Shown: positions 34,095-42,207 of the stretch, one piece after another
How the letters are laid out: every line of letters starts with the position of its first letter
How positions within the stretch are numbered: the first letter of the stretch is position 1
From: JACMQW01 sp964536965
GTDB taxonomy: Bacteria; Bdellovibrionota; UBA1018
Assembly (NCBI GenBank): GCA_964536965.1
Contig: CAZIAL010000002.1
Location: forward strand, 100,489-164,488
Direction of reading: 5' to 3'
DNA: 64,000 bases
Made by a program: the position numbers and the translations under genes
The notes under the pieces: generated by a model
Told to the model about the DNA's origin: nothing
Database searches by the model: none
Seen by the model: the letters and a program-made list of their open reading frames with translations, nothing else

Positions 34095-35609
34095 ATGGAA
34101 GAACAAAATTTCGAGGCGGAATCGGGCGGTAAAGGCAGAAAGATCATGATCGCCCTGCTGGTGGTTCTTCTCGCGGGAGCGACCGGCCTTTACGTCTCGG
34201 GAGTTTCGATCAAATCGCTGCTTTTCGGCGGAGCCGCGGAAGACGGCGAGCAGGTCGGCGTCGTAAAATCCGTGACCGGTCAGCTGAAGCGGCAGCCGAA
34301 GGACTCTCTCGAGTTCCTGGACGCGCCCGTGAACGCGAATTTATACAACGAAGACACCGTAATGACCGGACCTGAGGACCGCGCGACCATCGAGCTTTTC
34401 GACGGTTCGATTCTGGAGCTCGAGCCGGGGTCCCTGATCCGGCTGACGTTCGAATCGATCCAAGGCGCGGCCGGAATCGAACGTCGCGTCCTTGTCGATA
34501 TCGTCGCGGGTAACGTGAAGGGAGACATGACTCGTCCGAAACTCGTCGTTCGACGCGGCGGCCAGCCTGTCGCGCGTCCGTCGCCGAGCCCCACTCCCTC
34601 TCCGGAACCTTCACCGGAGCCCTCTCCGAGTCCGTCCCCCACCCCGTCGCCCAGCCCGTCCCCAAGTCCGTCTCCGACTCCCGCCTTGGCGGGGACGCTG
34701 AAGATTACCACCCCGACGGCAGGCCAAGTATTCACGATTCCCGCTGGCCAGGCGCCGCCCTTGAAGCAAGCGCTTATCTTCGAATCTCCGGCGGAGAAAG
34801 AAGCCGAAGTTCTGATGGTTCTGAAGAATGCCTCGGGTAAAGAGCTGCTGAAACGACCGGTGAAAGCCAACCGAGGACGCGGTGGTCTGATGGCCACGTT
34901 CGAACGTCCGGGCAATTACTCGCTCGAAGTACGGAATCCCGATGGAACTCCGATCGGCCGCGGAGTCCGCGCGCCGTTCACCATCGCCGCCGATTACGAG
35001 GGGATCGTCACCGAAGCCCCGCTCGTCGGAGGAGAGCCGATCGACTCGAACCAGTTCACGGGGAAAAAGCTCCAGGAATTCGATGTCGTCCTTCGCTGGA
35101 AACCCATGGAAGGAATCGAAAAATATCGGGTGTTCGTGAAGAACAGCGCGGGAAAAACCCTCGTCGATGAGCAGGTGACCGGTTCGACCTATGCTTTCCC
35201 GAAGGGAAAGATCCACACCGATCCACTCGTCTATCAGATCCGCGCGGAGTACCCGAACGGATACGCGGCGGTTTCGAAGCAAGAACAGTTCATGTTCAAC
35301 TTCAACTCGCCGCCCCTGACCATGCCGACCGATGGCGAGGCCATTTCGCTCGCGGATCCCGAAGTCCAGAAGCAGAAAGGGATCTTCTTCTCCTGGCAGC
35401 GGACGACGTTCACCGAAGCTTACGAGTTCGAGATCGCCGCTGATCCTCAGTTCCAGAAGGTCCTGAAAAAGGTCATGGTGAAGGGTAAGGATAACTTCCT
35501 GATTTTCCGGAATCTGAAGCCCGCGACCTATTACTGGCGCGTGCGAGCGGCGGCGGGAGCGATGCGAAGCCCACCGATGCCGGGATTTAAGCTCGTTTTA
35601 AACCCCTAA
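34095..35609 (+). CDS. FecR-domain membrane protein with Pro/Ser-rich linker
   Basis: 504 aa. One transmembrane helix near residues 17-35 is followed by a FecR-like domain (VKSVTGQLKRQP, then EDRATIELFDGSILELEPGS). A linker of about 35 residues is made of PSP/PTP/PEP repeats. The C-terminal 300 residues look like two to three fibronectin-III-like beta domains; FEIAADPQFQKVL and PATYYWRVRA fit the end of such a domain. It probably sits in the periplasm anchored to the inner membrane. Downstream of the PP2C gene by 15 bases, so it may work with the phosphatase as a cell-envelope sensor. Confidence 0.75.
   Translation: MEEQNFEAESGGKGRKIMIALLVVLLAGATGLYVSGVSIKSLLFGGAAEDGEQVGVVKSVTGQLKRQPKDSLEFLDAPVNANLYNEDTVMTGPEDRATIELFDGSILELEPGSLIRLTFESIQGAAGIERRVLVDIVAGNVKGDMTRPKLVVRRGGQPVARPSPSPTPSPEPSPEPSPSPSPTPSPSPSPSPSPTPALAGTLKITTPTAGQVFTIPAGQAPPLKQALIFESPAEKEAEVLMVLKNASGKELLKRPVKANRGRGGLMATFERPGNYSLEVRNPDGTPIGRGVRAPFTIAADYEGIVTEAPLVGGEPIDSNQFTGKKLQEFDVVLRWKPMEGIEKYRVFVKNSAGKTLVDEQVTGSTYAFPKGKIHTDPLVYQIRAEYPNGYAAVSKQEQFMFNFNSPPLTMPTDGEAISLADPEVQKQKGIFFSWQRTTFTEAYEFEIAADPQFQKVLKKVMVKGKDNFLIFRNLKPATYYWRVRAAAGAMRSPPMPGFKLVLNP
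34571..34683 (+). repeat. Pro-Ser/Thr/Glu codon repeat in the FecR-type gene
   Basis: Imperfect hexanucleotide units encoding PS, PT and PE dipeptides (about 18 units). It is an internal coding repeat prone to length change by slippage, not a CRISPR. Confidence 0.85.
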
Positions 35610-35673
35610 TCGCGGAATTGGCCCCTTCCTAATAGGTGACTCCGACGGAGAATTCCGTTAGGTTGGTCCCGTT

Positions 35674-36444
35674 ATGGCAGCCGTCACTCAGTATCTTTGT
35701 ACCGTACGATCCCACCGGATGATTACGCCGACCGTCTACGAACTCGCATTCGACGCCGAGCCGATCCCTTCGACGGATCCGGCGAAACCGGCTCCGACCG
35801 AGCCGTTCCATTTCGAAGCGGGCCAGTACATCAGCATCATCATTCCGGGGGCCGGCACGAACGGCAAAGACCTTCGCCGAGCGTATTCGATCGCTTCTAC
35901 GCCGGAAGCGCGCCCGGTCGAACTCTGCGTGAAAATCGTGGACGGCGGTCCGGGCTCGAATTACCTGAATAATCTGCGTCCCGGCGACACTTTCCGGGGA
36001 TATGCGCCTTATGGCGACTTCACCTACGAAACGTCGTCGGATAAGCACGTCTGCTTCATCTCCACCGGCACCGGCATCGCGCCTTTTCGCGCCATGATGC
36101 TGTCGAAAGCTTACGCCGCGAATCCGCCGAAGAGCGCGACCTGCCTGCTCGGCATTCGCGACGAAGACGAGGTACTGTACGAGAGCGACATTATCCCCCA
36201 CGGTAAGTGGATCGCCTGCGTTTCGCAGCCGAAGGGAAAATGGAACGGTTTCAAGGGCCGGGTCACCGATTACTTGCGGACGCTCGGTGAGGATTATCCT
36301 TGGACCCAGACCGAGTATTACCTCTGCGGCGCCGGCCAGATGATCGACGAAGTCCGGGCGATTCTCACGGAACGGGGAGTGCCGAAAGAGGCGATCCACC
36401 GCGAGATCTATTTTAAGCAGCCAAAGCCCCCGGTTGTCGCTTAA
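35674..36444 (+). CDS. Ferredoxin-NADP+-reductase-type flavoprotein
   Basis: 256 aa. FAD-binding domain with RAYSIAS (FAD), LCVKIV and GSNYLNNL, then NAD(P)-binding domain with STGTGIAPFRAM and YYLCGAGQMIDEV. The C-terminal EIYF ending is also typical. No iron-sulfur domain is fused, so electrons must come from or go to a separate ferredoxin or flavodoxin. An insert of about 15 residues rich in Pro precedes the FAD motif. It appears monocistronic. Confidence 0.88.
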   Translation: MAAVTQYLCTVRSHRMITPTVYELAFDAEPIPSTDPAKPAPTEPFHFEAGQYISIIIPGAGTNGKDLRRAYSIASTPEARPVELCVKIVDGGPGSNYLNNLRPGDTFRGYAPYGDFTYETSSDKHVCFISTGTGIAPFRAMMLSKAYAANPPKSATCLLGIRDEDEVLYESDIIPHGKWIACVSQPKGKWNGFKGRVTDYLRTLGEDYPWTQTEYYLCGAGQMIDEVRAILTERGVPKEAIHREIYFKQPKPPVVA

Positions 36445-36519
36445 AATACCCATAAGTTACAGCAAGATGGAACTTCTCGACGGCATGGATCAAAATGGAC
36501 GATGGTGATTCGGTAAAAC

Positions 36520-36548
36520 TTGACTATTTACATCAACTTTTGTAAAAC
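36520..36548 (+). promoter_or_regulatory. Sigma-70-type promoter
   Basis: TTGACT, a 17-base spacer, then TAAAAC, 33 bases before the start of the exported 164-aa gene. A GGAGG ribosome-binding site lies between the promoter and the ATG. Confidence 0.5.
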
Positions 36549-36580
36549 ACCCTCCGAAGCTGTTCTTATCCGGAGGTTCC

Positions 36581-37075
36581 ATGTTCACCGCTCGCACCGT
36601 AGCCGCTCTCGCCGTAACCTTCCTCTTTGCCCAGGGCTCTTTGGCTGTCGGTCTGATTCCTCGGAAAGGACAGAAGATCAGTTTCGAGCGGAATTACAGC
36701 GTGGACCATCTGAAGAACCATCCCCTTCAGTTCACGAAGAAGACGACCTTCACCATCTCGAATGCGAATGGAATGCTGACCGGCACCTGGAAATCGACGA
36801 TGCGTGATCCATCGACCGACGCCGCCGTCGAGGCCGAAGCCTCCTCGATCTGCCGTCCCCTTCGTCGTGGAAAACTCGAATGTGCCTTCGGTAACGACGC
36901 CGGCACGGTTTTCCTCACTCCCGAGTCCTCGAGCGTCCGCATCGCGATTCCTGCCGGCCAGGGCGTCGCCTTCAGCGAGCGCACCGAAGAAGGAATGCTC
37001 CCCGGCGAGTTCCTCCTCGGCACGGATGACGACAATAACCTCTTTCGTCTGAACGTTAAAAAAGCGAAACGCTGA
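36581..37075 (+). CDS. Small exported protein of unknown function
   Basis: 164 aa from an ATG preceded by GGAGG. Signal peptide TVAALAVTFLFAQGSLA ends near residue 23. The mature protein has two Cys (SICRPLRR and LECAFG) that probably form a disulfide, and mostly beta-strand character. I do not recognise the family. It is expressed from its own promoter and converges with the creatininase-like gene 12 bases away. Confidence 0.72.
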   Translation: MFTARTVAALAVTFLFAQGSLAVGLIPRKGQKISFERNYSVDHLKNHPLQFTKKTTFTISNANGMLTGTWKSTMRDPSTDAAVEAEASSICRPLRRGKLECAFGNDAGTVFLTPESSSVRIAIPAGQGVAFSERTEEGMLPGEFLLGTDDDNNLFRLNVKKAKR

Positions 37076-37087
37076 CCGACCTTCCGA

Positions 37088-38023
37088 TCAGGACGTGCCG
37101 AAATCCGCACCCTGCATGAACGTCTGCAAAGACAGGGTCATCCACGCCGCCAGAATCACCGTGAGCACCGCGACCAGAATCCATACCCGGAAAAGGCTCT
37201 GATTCGAGGGTACGAGCGAATACCAGGACTTGAAGATTTGGTGCGGTTTTCCGCCTTCGACCGCCGCTCGGAATTTTATCGCGAGCGTCTTCGCTTTCTG
37301 GTCGACCGAAGCCCGACCTCGCGCGACCGTGCCCGTCGCCGGATCTCCAGTATAGCCGGCGACCTCTCCTCGGCGGAGCTTTCTCCATCGGGCGAAGATC
37401 GAGGGATCGAACGCGGTTCTCGGCAGCGACTGACGAAGGGACTCATCCACGGAATCGTGGGCGTAGGCGAGCGCGATCGAAGCGTCGCGGGCTCCCCCAT
37501 GTTCTTTGGGGGCCATGAACAGCAAGGACTGCGATTTTTCATCATCGTCGATCGCGACGGAGCTCGCGGAAACGAGCATCGGCGCGCGCGCGTTCGGAAA
37601 AATCCCGAAGCGAAGATGACGTTTACGCAAAAACTTCCCCGCCTCTTCGATCGTCGTGAGCTGGCGGGGCCCCGGGTGCCCGGAAACGGCCATGAAATAG
37701 CGGAATCCCTGTTTCGAGAGCGAATCGCAGAAATCCACGAGGTAGTCTCGGACCACATGAGCGCGGACGCGGATCGCGAAGGTCGAAGTGTTCGCGTCGA
37801 CTCCGAGCGGGACGCGCGGAGCGAGGACCGTCGTCCATCCCTCGGCTTCGAGTAGCTCCGCCGTCCGGCGGCAGAGCGCCTCCGCTTCGATGAGGTCCAT
37901 CGAAATCGGCAAAGCGTCGCCGTGATCTTCGAGCGGTCCCATCGGAAGGAAAAAGAGGGTCCGATCGCGCGGAAAACCGCGGACCTGTCCGGGGCGAAGG
38001 TCTTCGAGTTTAAGCATGGGCAT
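37088..38023 (-). CDS. Creatininase-fold amidohydrolase with C-terminal membrane anchor
   Basis: 311 aa. The creatininase metal site is visible: GPLEDHGDALPISMD (E32, H34, D43), SGHPGPRQL (H116) and APKEHGGARD (E174, H175). The family includes creatininase, MftE and FAPy deformylases, which cleave amide bonds with two metal ions. A transmembrane helix near residues 283-303 (VWILVAVLTVILAAWMTL) is unusual and suggests a membrane-tethered cytoplasmic enzyme. The start lies 14 bases inside the amidohydrolase gene end. No mycofactocin genes are near. Confidence 0.78.
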   Translation of the reverse strand: MPMLKLEDLRPGQVRGFPRDRTLFFLPMGPLEDHGDALPISMDLIEAEALCRRTAELLEAEGWTTVLAPRVPLGVDANTSTFAIRVRAHVVRDYLVDFCDSLSKQGFRYFMAVSGHPGPRQLTTIEEAGKFLRKRHLRFGIFPNARAPMLVSASSVAIDDDEKSQSLLFMAPKEHGGARDASIALAYAHDSVDESLRQSLPRTAFDPSIFARWRKLRRGEVAGYTGDPATGTVARGRASVDQKAKTLAIKFRAAVEGGKPHQIFKSWYSLVPSNQSLFRVWILVAVLTVILAAWMTLSLQTFMQGADFGTS

Positions 38024-38987
38024 GCGGACCCTCCGGAAGATTGCCCGCGCCGGCCAGCAGTTCGGCCGCCGTGCCGCCGACGATCCGGCGGAAATCGCTT
38101 TCGGTGATCATCTGGGATTCGAGCGCGTCCCGAAGGCGATGCAATCCGATCTTCTGGTTGTTGCCGAGGATCGGCCAGTCGGATCCGAAGAGGATTCGGT
38201 CCGCTCCGATGCGTCGGGTGGCCTCGGCGATCGTCTCCACCGGTTGCCAGGAAGTCTCCAGCCGGAGATTTTCGTATTTCTCGGCCTGATCGATCGCTCC
38301 GTCAGGATCGGAGAAATTCATGCGGGCGACAACGAAGGGGGTTTTCGGCCACTGGGAGAACCAACTCTCGAAGCGCGCGATCTCGGAGAATTCGGGACGT
38401 CGATAAAAGAGGTGCACCTTCGGCGCGCCGGTCTGGATGAGCACGATCCATCCGTGGGCGGCGGCGGCATCGATTTGTTCGGCATAAAAGTCGGACGTGG
38501 GATCGAAGCCGTCGGATGCCGGGTGAATCTGGAGTATCCGCGCGCGTCGTGCATGTGCATCGCGGATGAACTTGAAAATTCGCTCTCTTCGGTTTTCGTC
38601 GGTCGCCTTGCCTTCGATATAATTCCTCGGAACCCGAACGGCGGCGATGAAGCGTGGATCGCTTTCGGCTAAATCGAGGATGCGGTCGTTGGGCACTTTC
38701 GAGGGATCGGAGAGGATCACCGCGCGTTCCACGCGATTCTTTTCCATCGAATCGATCAGGTCACCGAGCGAGGACTCGAAGAGCAGATGGGAAAGAGGCG
38801 CTAAAGCGCTGAGTTCTTCGACGACCGATCGGCCGGCAGAGGGAAGAAAGCGAATCCAGGGTTGGACCCGGTGCAGAGTTCGGGAAACGGGCGTGGCCCA
38901 GAACTTTCCCCACTTCCGCGTTCCCGAAGGCAGGCTTTCCGCGATTCCCTCGGGAAGAAGTTGGACCTGGAAGTCGATGATGGACAT
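38010..38987 (-). CDS. Amidohydrolase-2 family TIM-barrel hydrolase/decarboxylase
   Basis: 325 aa. Matches amidohydrolase_2 proteins: IIDFQVQLLP at the N-terminus (where the HxH metal pair would be, here DFQVQ), ILQIHPASDGFD, and RILFGSDWPILGNN near the C-terminus with the metal Asp. The missing N-terminal HxH suggests altered metal binding or a non-hydrolytic role. Overlaps the creatininase-like gene by 14 bases; the two are presumably one unit acting on a common small molecule. Confidence 0.75.
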   Translation of the reverse strand: MSIIDFQVQLLPEGIAESLPSGTRKWGKFWATPVSRTLHRVQPWIRFLPSAGRSVVEELSALAPLSHLLFESSLGDLIDSMEKNRVERAVILSDPSKVPNDRILDLAESDPRFIAAVRVPRNYIEGKATDENRRERIFKFIRDAHARRARILQIHPASDGFDPTSDFYAEQIDAAAAHGWIVLIQTGAPKVHLFYRRPEFSEIARFESWFSQWPKTPFVVARMNFSDPDGAIDQAEKYENLRLETSWQPVETIAEATRRIGADRILFGSDWPILGNNQKIGLHRLRDALESQMITESDFRRIVGGTAAELLAGAGNLPEGPHAHA

Positions 38988-39114
38988 AGGATCAGTCTAC
39001 AAAAGGTGTGAAATTTTAGCTAGTTCATGCGACGCATTACTTTTTCAGTCCCCCGCCCCGTTTCGGATTTTCACTTCTTTTGTCCTAGACCCCGCGCTAT
39101 GATCGAAAGCGCTT

Positions 39115-39669
39115 ATGGCAAACACATCCCACGTTGGTACTCCCGCTTCGTCCGCACACGCCGTCCATGAGGAAGGCGAAATGGATTTGGTCGCGACTTG
39201 GCTGGTCTTCGACCTTCCCCGCACGATCGCCGGCGCGATGGCCGGAATTTTCGCGGGACTCGTCGCCTGGGTTTTTGCCGGAGCGCTCGCGACGCTCGGT
39301 GGGCTGGAGTTTTGGTACCCTTTTAAAGTCCCTGCGCTGACCCTCCTCGGCGGCGATGCGATGAGATACGGCGTGACCGCCGCGATCGGGATCGGGACGA
39401 TCATCCACTGCGCGATCTGCGCGGTCCTCGGCATGGTTTACGCGCACTTCGTGAAGACGAATAAGTGGGCCCCGCTCCTCGGAGCCGGATTCATGTGGGG
39501 AACGTTCAGCTGGATCTTCATCAACAACCTATTTATCCGCTCTTTCCAGAGCGTGCGTGAGCTCGACCTTCCGAACGGAGCCGCGTTCTTCGTGCTGCTG
39601 GTCTTCGGGTTTTCGCTCGCATCGCTCCGGATTTTCGACCGCATCGTCTGCGGCCGCGCGCGAGATTAA
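39115..39669 (+). CDS. Small integral membrane protein of unknown function
   Basis: 184 aa. Four transmembrane helices: about residues 35-60 (TIAGAMAGIFAGLVAWVFAG), 85-110, 115-135 and 158-178. The N-terminal 28 residues are soluble and His/Glu-rich. I do not recognise the family. It converges with the coiled-coil gene, overlapping it by 4 bases. Confidence 0.7.
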   Translation: MANTSHVGTPASSAHAVHEEGEMDLVATWLVFDLPRTIAGAMAGIFAGLVAWVFAGALATLGGLEFWYPFKVPALTLLGGDAMRYGVTAAIGIGTIIHCAICAVLGMVYAHFVKTNKWAPLLGAGFMWGTFSWIFINNLFIRSFQSVRELDLPNGAAFFVLLVFGFSLASLRIFDRIVCGRARD

Positions 39670-40094
39670 CTCTCCCCGTTTTGTCGGCGCAATTCGTCCT
39701 GGGCCGACTGATAGCGCGCGTGCAGCTTGCCTAAATTCTCTTCCTGTTTTTTCTGATAGTTTTCCACGCGGGCGCGTTCGCGGCTGGAGAGTTTTTCGAA
39801 CTCCGCTTCCAACTTCTTTTTTTCGCCGGCGTACTCTTCATTATGTCCCCGGCGAAGAGCGTCGAGGCGCTCGGCTTGCCGCTTGCTCTCTTCGGAGAGG
39901 GAAACGGTGAAGGATTTTTCGATCTCTTCTTTTTCGTTTTTGTAGCGTGAAACGGTCGAAGAGATTTCGTCCTCGTGTTTGCTCTCGAGTTCGCGCAGTT
40001 TTTTGGCGTGCTCGGTCTTCTGCTGCTCGACATGCTGCGAGTAGCGCTGCTCTTCGTTAAAAGTTCCGCGGACCTGGGTGGAATTCGACGCCAT
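39666..40094 (-). CDS. Coiled-coil protein
   Basis: 142 aa, almost entirely charged heptads (Glu, Lys, Gln, Arg) without Pro or Gly breaks, consistent with one long coiled coil. There is no signal peptide or membrane segment. AT-rich third positions are not evident, so it looks native. Function unknown; it may be a structural or scaffold protein. It follows rfaE2 across a 126-base gap. Confidence 0.75.
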   Translation of the reverse strand: MASNSTQVRGTFNEEQRYSQHVEQQKTEHAKKLRELESKHEDEISSTVSRYKNEKEEIEKSFTVSLSEESKRQAERLDALRRGHNEEYAGEKKKLEAEFEKLSSRERARVENYQKKQEENLGKLHARYQSAQDELRRQNGES

Positions 40095-40182
40095 AGGAAT
40101 GGGCCCCTCCCATTAGATTCGCGGAGACTCGGTGCATAGAAAAGAGGCAGGAAATACCCGCCCCGCCAAAGGGGCGAAAAGC

Positions 40183-40198
40183 GTCACTGGAATGACGG
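40183..40198 (-). terminator. Weak hairpin after rfaE2
   Basis: On the minus strand CGTCA-TTCCAG-TGACG is followed by CTTTTC. A short stem with a poor T run, so a weak terminator at best. A second hairpin (CGCCCC/GGGGCG, 40159-40177) lies just beyond it. Confidence 0.35.
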
Positions 40199-40220
40199 TG
40201 AAGCCGCAGAAAACAGCGAA

Positions 40221-40724
40221 CTACTTCAGATTCGCGATCGTTTTGGTCGTCGAATAGCCGTCGACGAAGGGGAGGGCCTTTACGCTTCCGCCGTTACCCA
40301 TGACGTCGTCGGCACCGACGATGTATTTCGGAGTACCCGGTTTCGCCGCCGGAGAGTAATCGCCGCCCTTCACGAGAACGTTCGGTTTCAGCAAGCGAAT
40401 GATTTCGAGCGGAGTATCTTCGCCGAACCAGGTGACGTAATCCACGCATTCGAGGCCGGCGAGCGTGAGCATACGATCCGAAAGCCGGTTGATCGGGCGG
40501 GAAGGACCTTTCAGGCGGGAAACCGATTCGTCTTCGTTCATCGCCACGATGAGTAGGGTTCCGAGCTTTCGCGCCTGATTCAGATAAGTGACATGGCCGC
40601 GATGGAGGAGATCGAAAACCCCGTTGGTAAAGACGATCTTTCGCCGCGGGCCGCGGTGGCGCGAAAGAATTTTCTTCAGGGTCTCAGGTTTCTTAATCTT
40701 CGAAAGGGGATCGCGAGGATTCAT
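40221..40724 (-). CDS. rfaE2: D-glycero-beta-D-manno-heptose 1-phosphate adenylyltransferase
   Basis: 167 aa, equal to the C-terminal nucleotidyltransferase domain of HldE. FTNGVFDLLHRGHVTYL holds the HxGH-type signature, NEDESVSRLKGPSRPIN binds the substrate, and the ISTT-like nucleotide motif appears as YSTT near the C-terminus. It adenylylates heptose 1-phosphate to ADP-heptose for the LPS inner core. The kinase domain (HldE1) is encoded elsewhere. It follows the RDD gene by 7 bases. Confidence 0.92.
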   Translation of the reverse strand: MNPRDPLSKIKKPETLKKILSRHRGPRRKIVFTNGVFDLLHRGHVTYLNQARKLGTLLIVAMNEDESVSRLKGPSRPINRLSDRMLTLAGLECVDYVTWFGEDTPLEIIRLLKPNVLVKGGDYSPAAKPGTPKYIVGADDVMGNGGSVKALPFVDGYSTTKTIANLK

Positions 40725-40731
40725 ACGGAGA

Positions 40732-41454
40732 TCACTCGGTCGGCTGGAGCTTCGTCATCCGGTCGTGCCAACAACGTTTCCGACTGTCGAAAAGGGCGAT
40801 CCAGATGCCGAGTCCGCCGAACAAAAGACTGGGTAGAAAGAAGAGCGCGCGGATAAAACATTCGAAACCGGTTCCGCGCAGACGCAGTCCGAAGATGCGT
40901 TTGCCGATGGTCGTTCCGAAGGCGACTTCTTGGGCGGCGAGCAGCGCCCAGTTGCAGGCGAAGAGAAAAACGCCCACCGAAATGATGGCCAGCGGAGAAA
41001 GGTCGCGAAGGTTTTCCAGGTCCGTCGACAGAAGCGCGGTCGAAAGGATGGATGCGCAGATGCTCAGGTTAAAGGCCGAATCGAGAAGATAGGCGAACGC
41101 GCGCTGGAAGGAATATCCCACGCCGTAATTCAGAACGAGCTGCGCCTGCATGTCCTGTTTTCGCGCCGCCGAGGCGCGAGCCTGATCTAAACGTTGGGCC
41201 TGAATCGATTCGAGTTCGCGCCGAATTTTTTCGGCCGCGGTGTCGATCGGGGTCGAGGGGAGGGCTGGCCCCCGGGGCGAGGCCGCGGGACCGGCAGGAT
41301 ACGCGAACTGCGGGCGTCCGGCGGCGACGGCGCCCGTTCCGGTGGCCGGAGTCTTCGGCGCCGACTTCGATGCCGGGGCGTAAGGAAGCCCGTCCGCGAA
41401 GGGATGAAAACCTAAGCCATCGGTGAGGGGCTTGAAATTGATTTCCCGATCCAT
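40732..41454 (-). CDS. RDD-family membrane protein
   Basis: 240 aa. The N-terminal 90 residues are soluble, Ala/Pro-rich and probably disordered. The RDD domain follows: FQRAFAYLLDSAFNL holds the Arg-Asp-Asp-type motif (RAFAYLLD), with three to four transmembrane helices, and GTTIGKRIFGLRL is the conserved segment before the final helix. Some family members are ion/proton exchangers; function here is unknown. Head of the RDD-rfaE2 pair, 9 bases after rsmE. Confidence 0.8.
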   Translation of the reverse strand: MDREINFKPLTDGLGFHPFADGLPYAPASKSAPKTPATGTGAVAAGRPQFAYPAGPAASPRGPALPSTPIDTAAEKIRRELESIQAQRLDQARASAARKQDMQAQLVLNYGVGYSFQRAFAYLLDSAFNLSICASILSTALLSTDLENLRDLSPLAIISVGVFLFACNWALLAAQEVAFGTTIGKRIFGLRLRGTGFECFIRALFFLPSLLFGGLGIWIALFDSRKRCWHDRMTKLQPTE

Positions 41455-41463
41455 TGGAACTGT

Positions 41464-42207
41464 TTATCGCATAGAGCCAGCGACCAGGCTAGTAGCAAAA
41501 AGCGCGGCGGTTTCCGCGCGTAAAACCCAAGCGCCCAGACTGGTCGATCGGCACTCACTACGATTCAGGAGAATTCGTTCGGATTCACTCCAGCCGCCTT
41601 CGGGCCCGATCAGGATCGCGACGCCGCCGACGCGCTCCGCGGCCGGGACCGAATTCAGCGTTTCGAAAATATGGGGCGACTCCGCGCGAGCCGCCTCGTC
41701 GGCCCAGATGCGCAATGGCCGCTTTTCGCTAAGGACACTCGCCAGCTCGAGGGGTTCGCGCACGATCATCCGTTCGAGTCGACCCGACTGTTTCAGCGAC
41801 TGGTCCGCGATTTTCTGCCAGCGCTCGCGATAGAATTCCGGTCCTTTGCGATCGACTTGGACCACGGCGTGCGCGCAAAGCACGGGGATGAACGTTTTCA
41901 CGCCGAGTTCGCAGGCTTTCTCGATCGTCCATTCCATGGCGTCCCCCTTCAGCACCGCCATCTCGAGCGTGATGGGAAGAGCGTTCAGTTTCGGATCTCG
42001 AAACGCGCTGCTGCGCGCGTGGATCTGGGCCTTCCCCTTTCCGAGAAATTCCACCTCGGCTTCGATGCGCGCGCCCCGTCCGTCCAGCGCCTCAATCCTT
42101 TCGCCGTTCCGCGTTCGCAGGACCTGCAGAAGGTGGTGCGCCTCGTCTTCCGAAAGCGTGAGCGGTCGATCGGTGTCCGGCAATTTTTCGACTAGAACTC
42201 GTTTCAT
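41464..42207 (-). CDS. rsmE: 16S rRNA (uracil-1498-N3)-methyltransferase RsmE
   Basis: 247 aa SPOUT-family enzyme. The N-terminal PUA-like domain contains EAHHLLQVLRTRNG. The trefoil-knot SAM site is AILIGPEGGWSESER followed by LGAWVLRAETAA, the two diagnostic RsmE motifs. It methylates U1498 of 16S rRNA. Its start overlaps the stop of the upstream oligopeptide-binding gene by 4 bases. Confidence 0.94.
   Translation of the reverse strand: MKRVLVEKLPDTDRPLTLSEDEAHHLLQVLRTRNGERIEALDGRGARIEAEVEFLGKGKAQIHARSSAFRDPKLNALPITLEMAVLKGDAMEWTIEKACELGVKTFIPVLCAHAVVQVDRKGPEFYRERWQKIADQSLKQSGRLERMIVREPLELASVLSEKRPLRIWADEAARAESPHIFETLNSVPAAERVGGVAILIGPEGGWSESERILLNRSECRSTSLGAWVLRAETAALFATSLVAGSMR

Noticed and set aside
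34571..34683. Short repeated units, possible CRISPR or minisatellite
   Set aside because: The units are in-frame Pro-Ser/Thr/Glu codons inside the FecR-type gene, vary in sequence and have no spacers.
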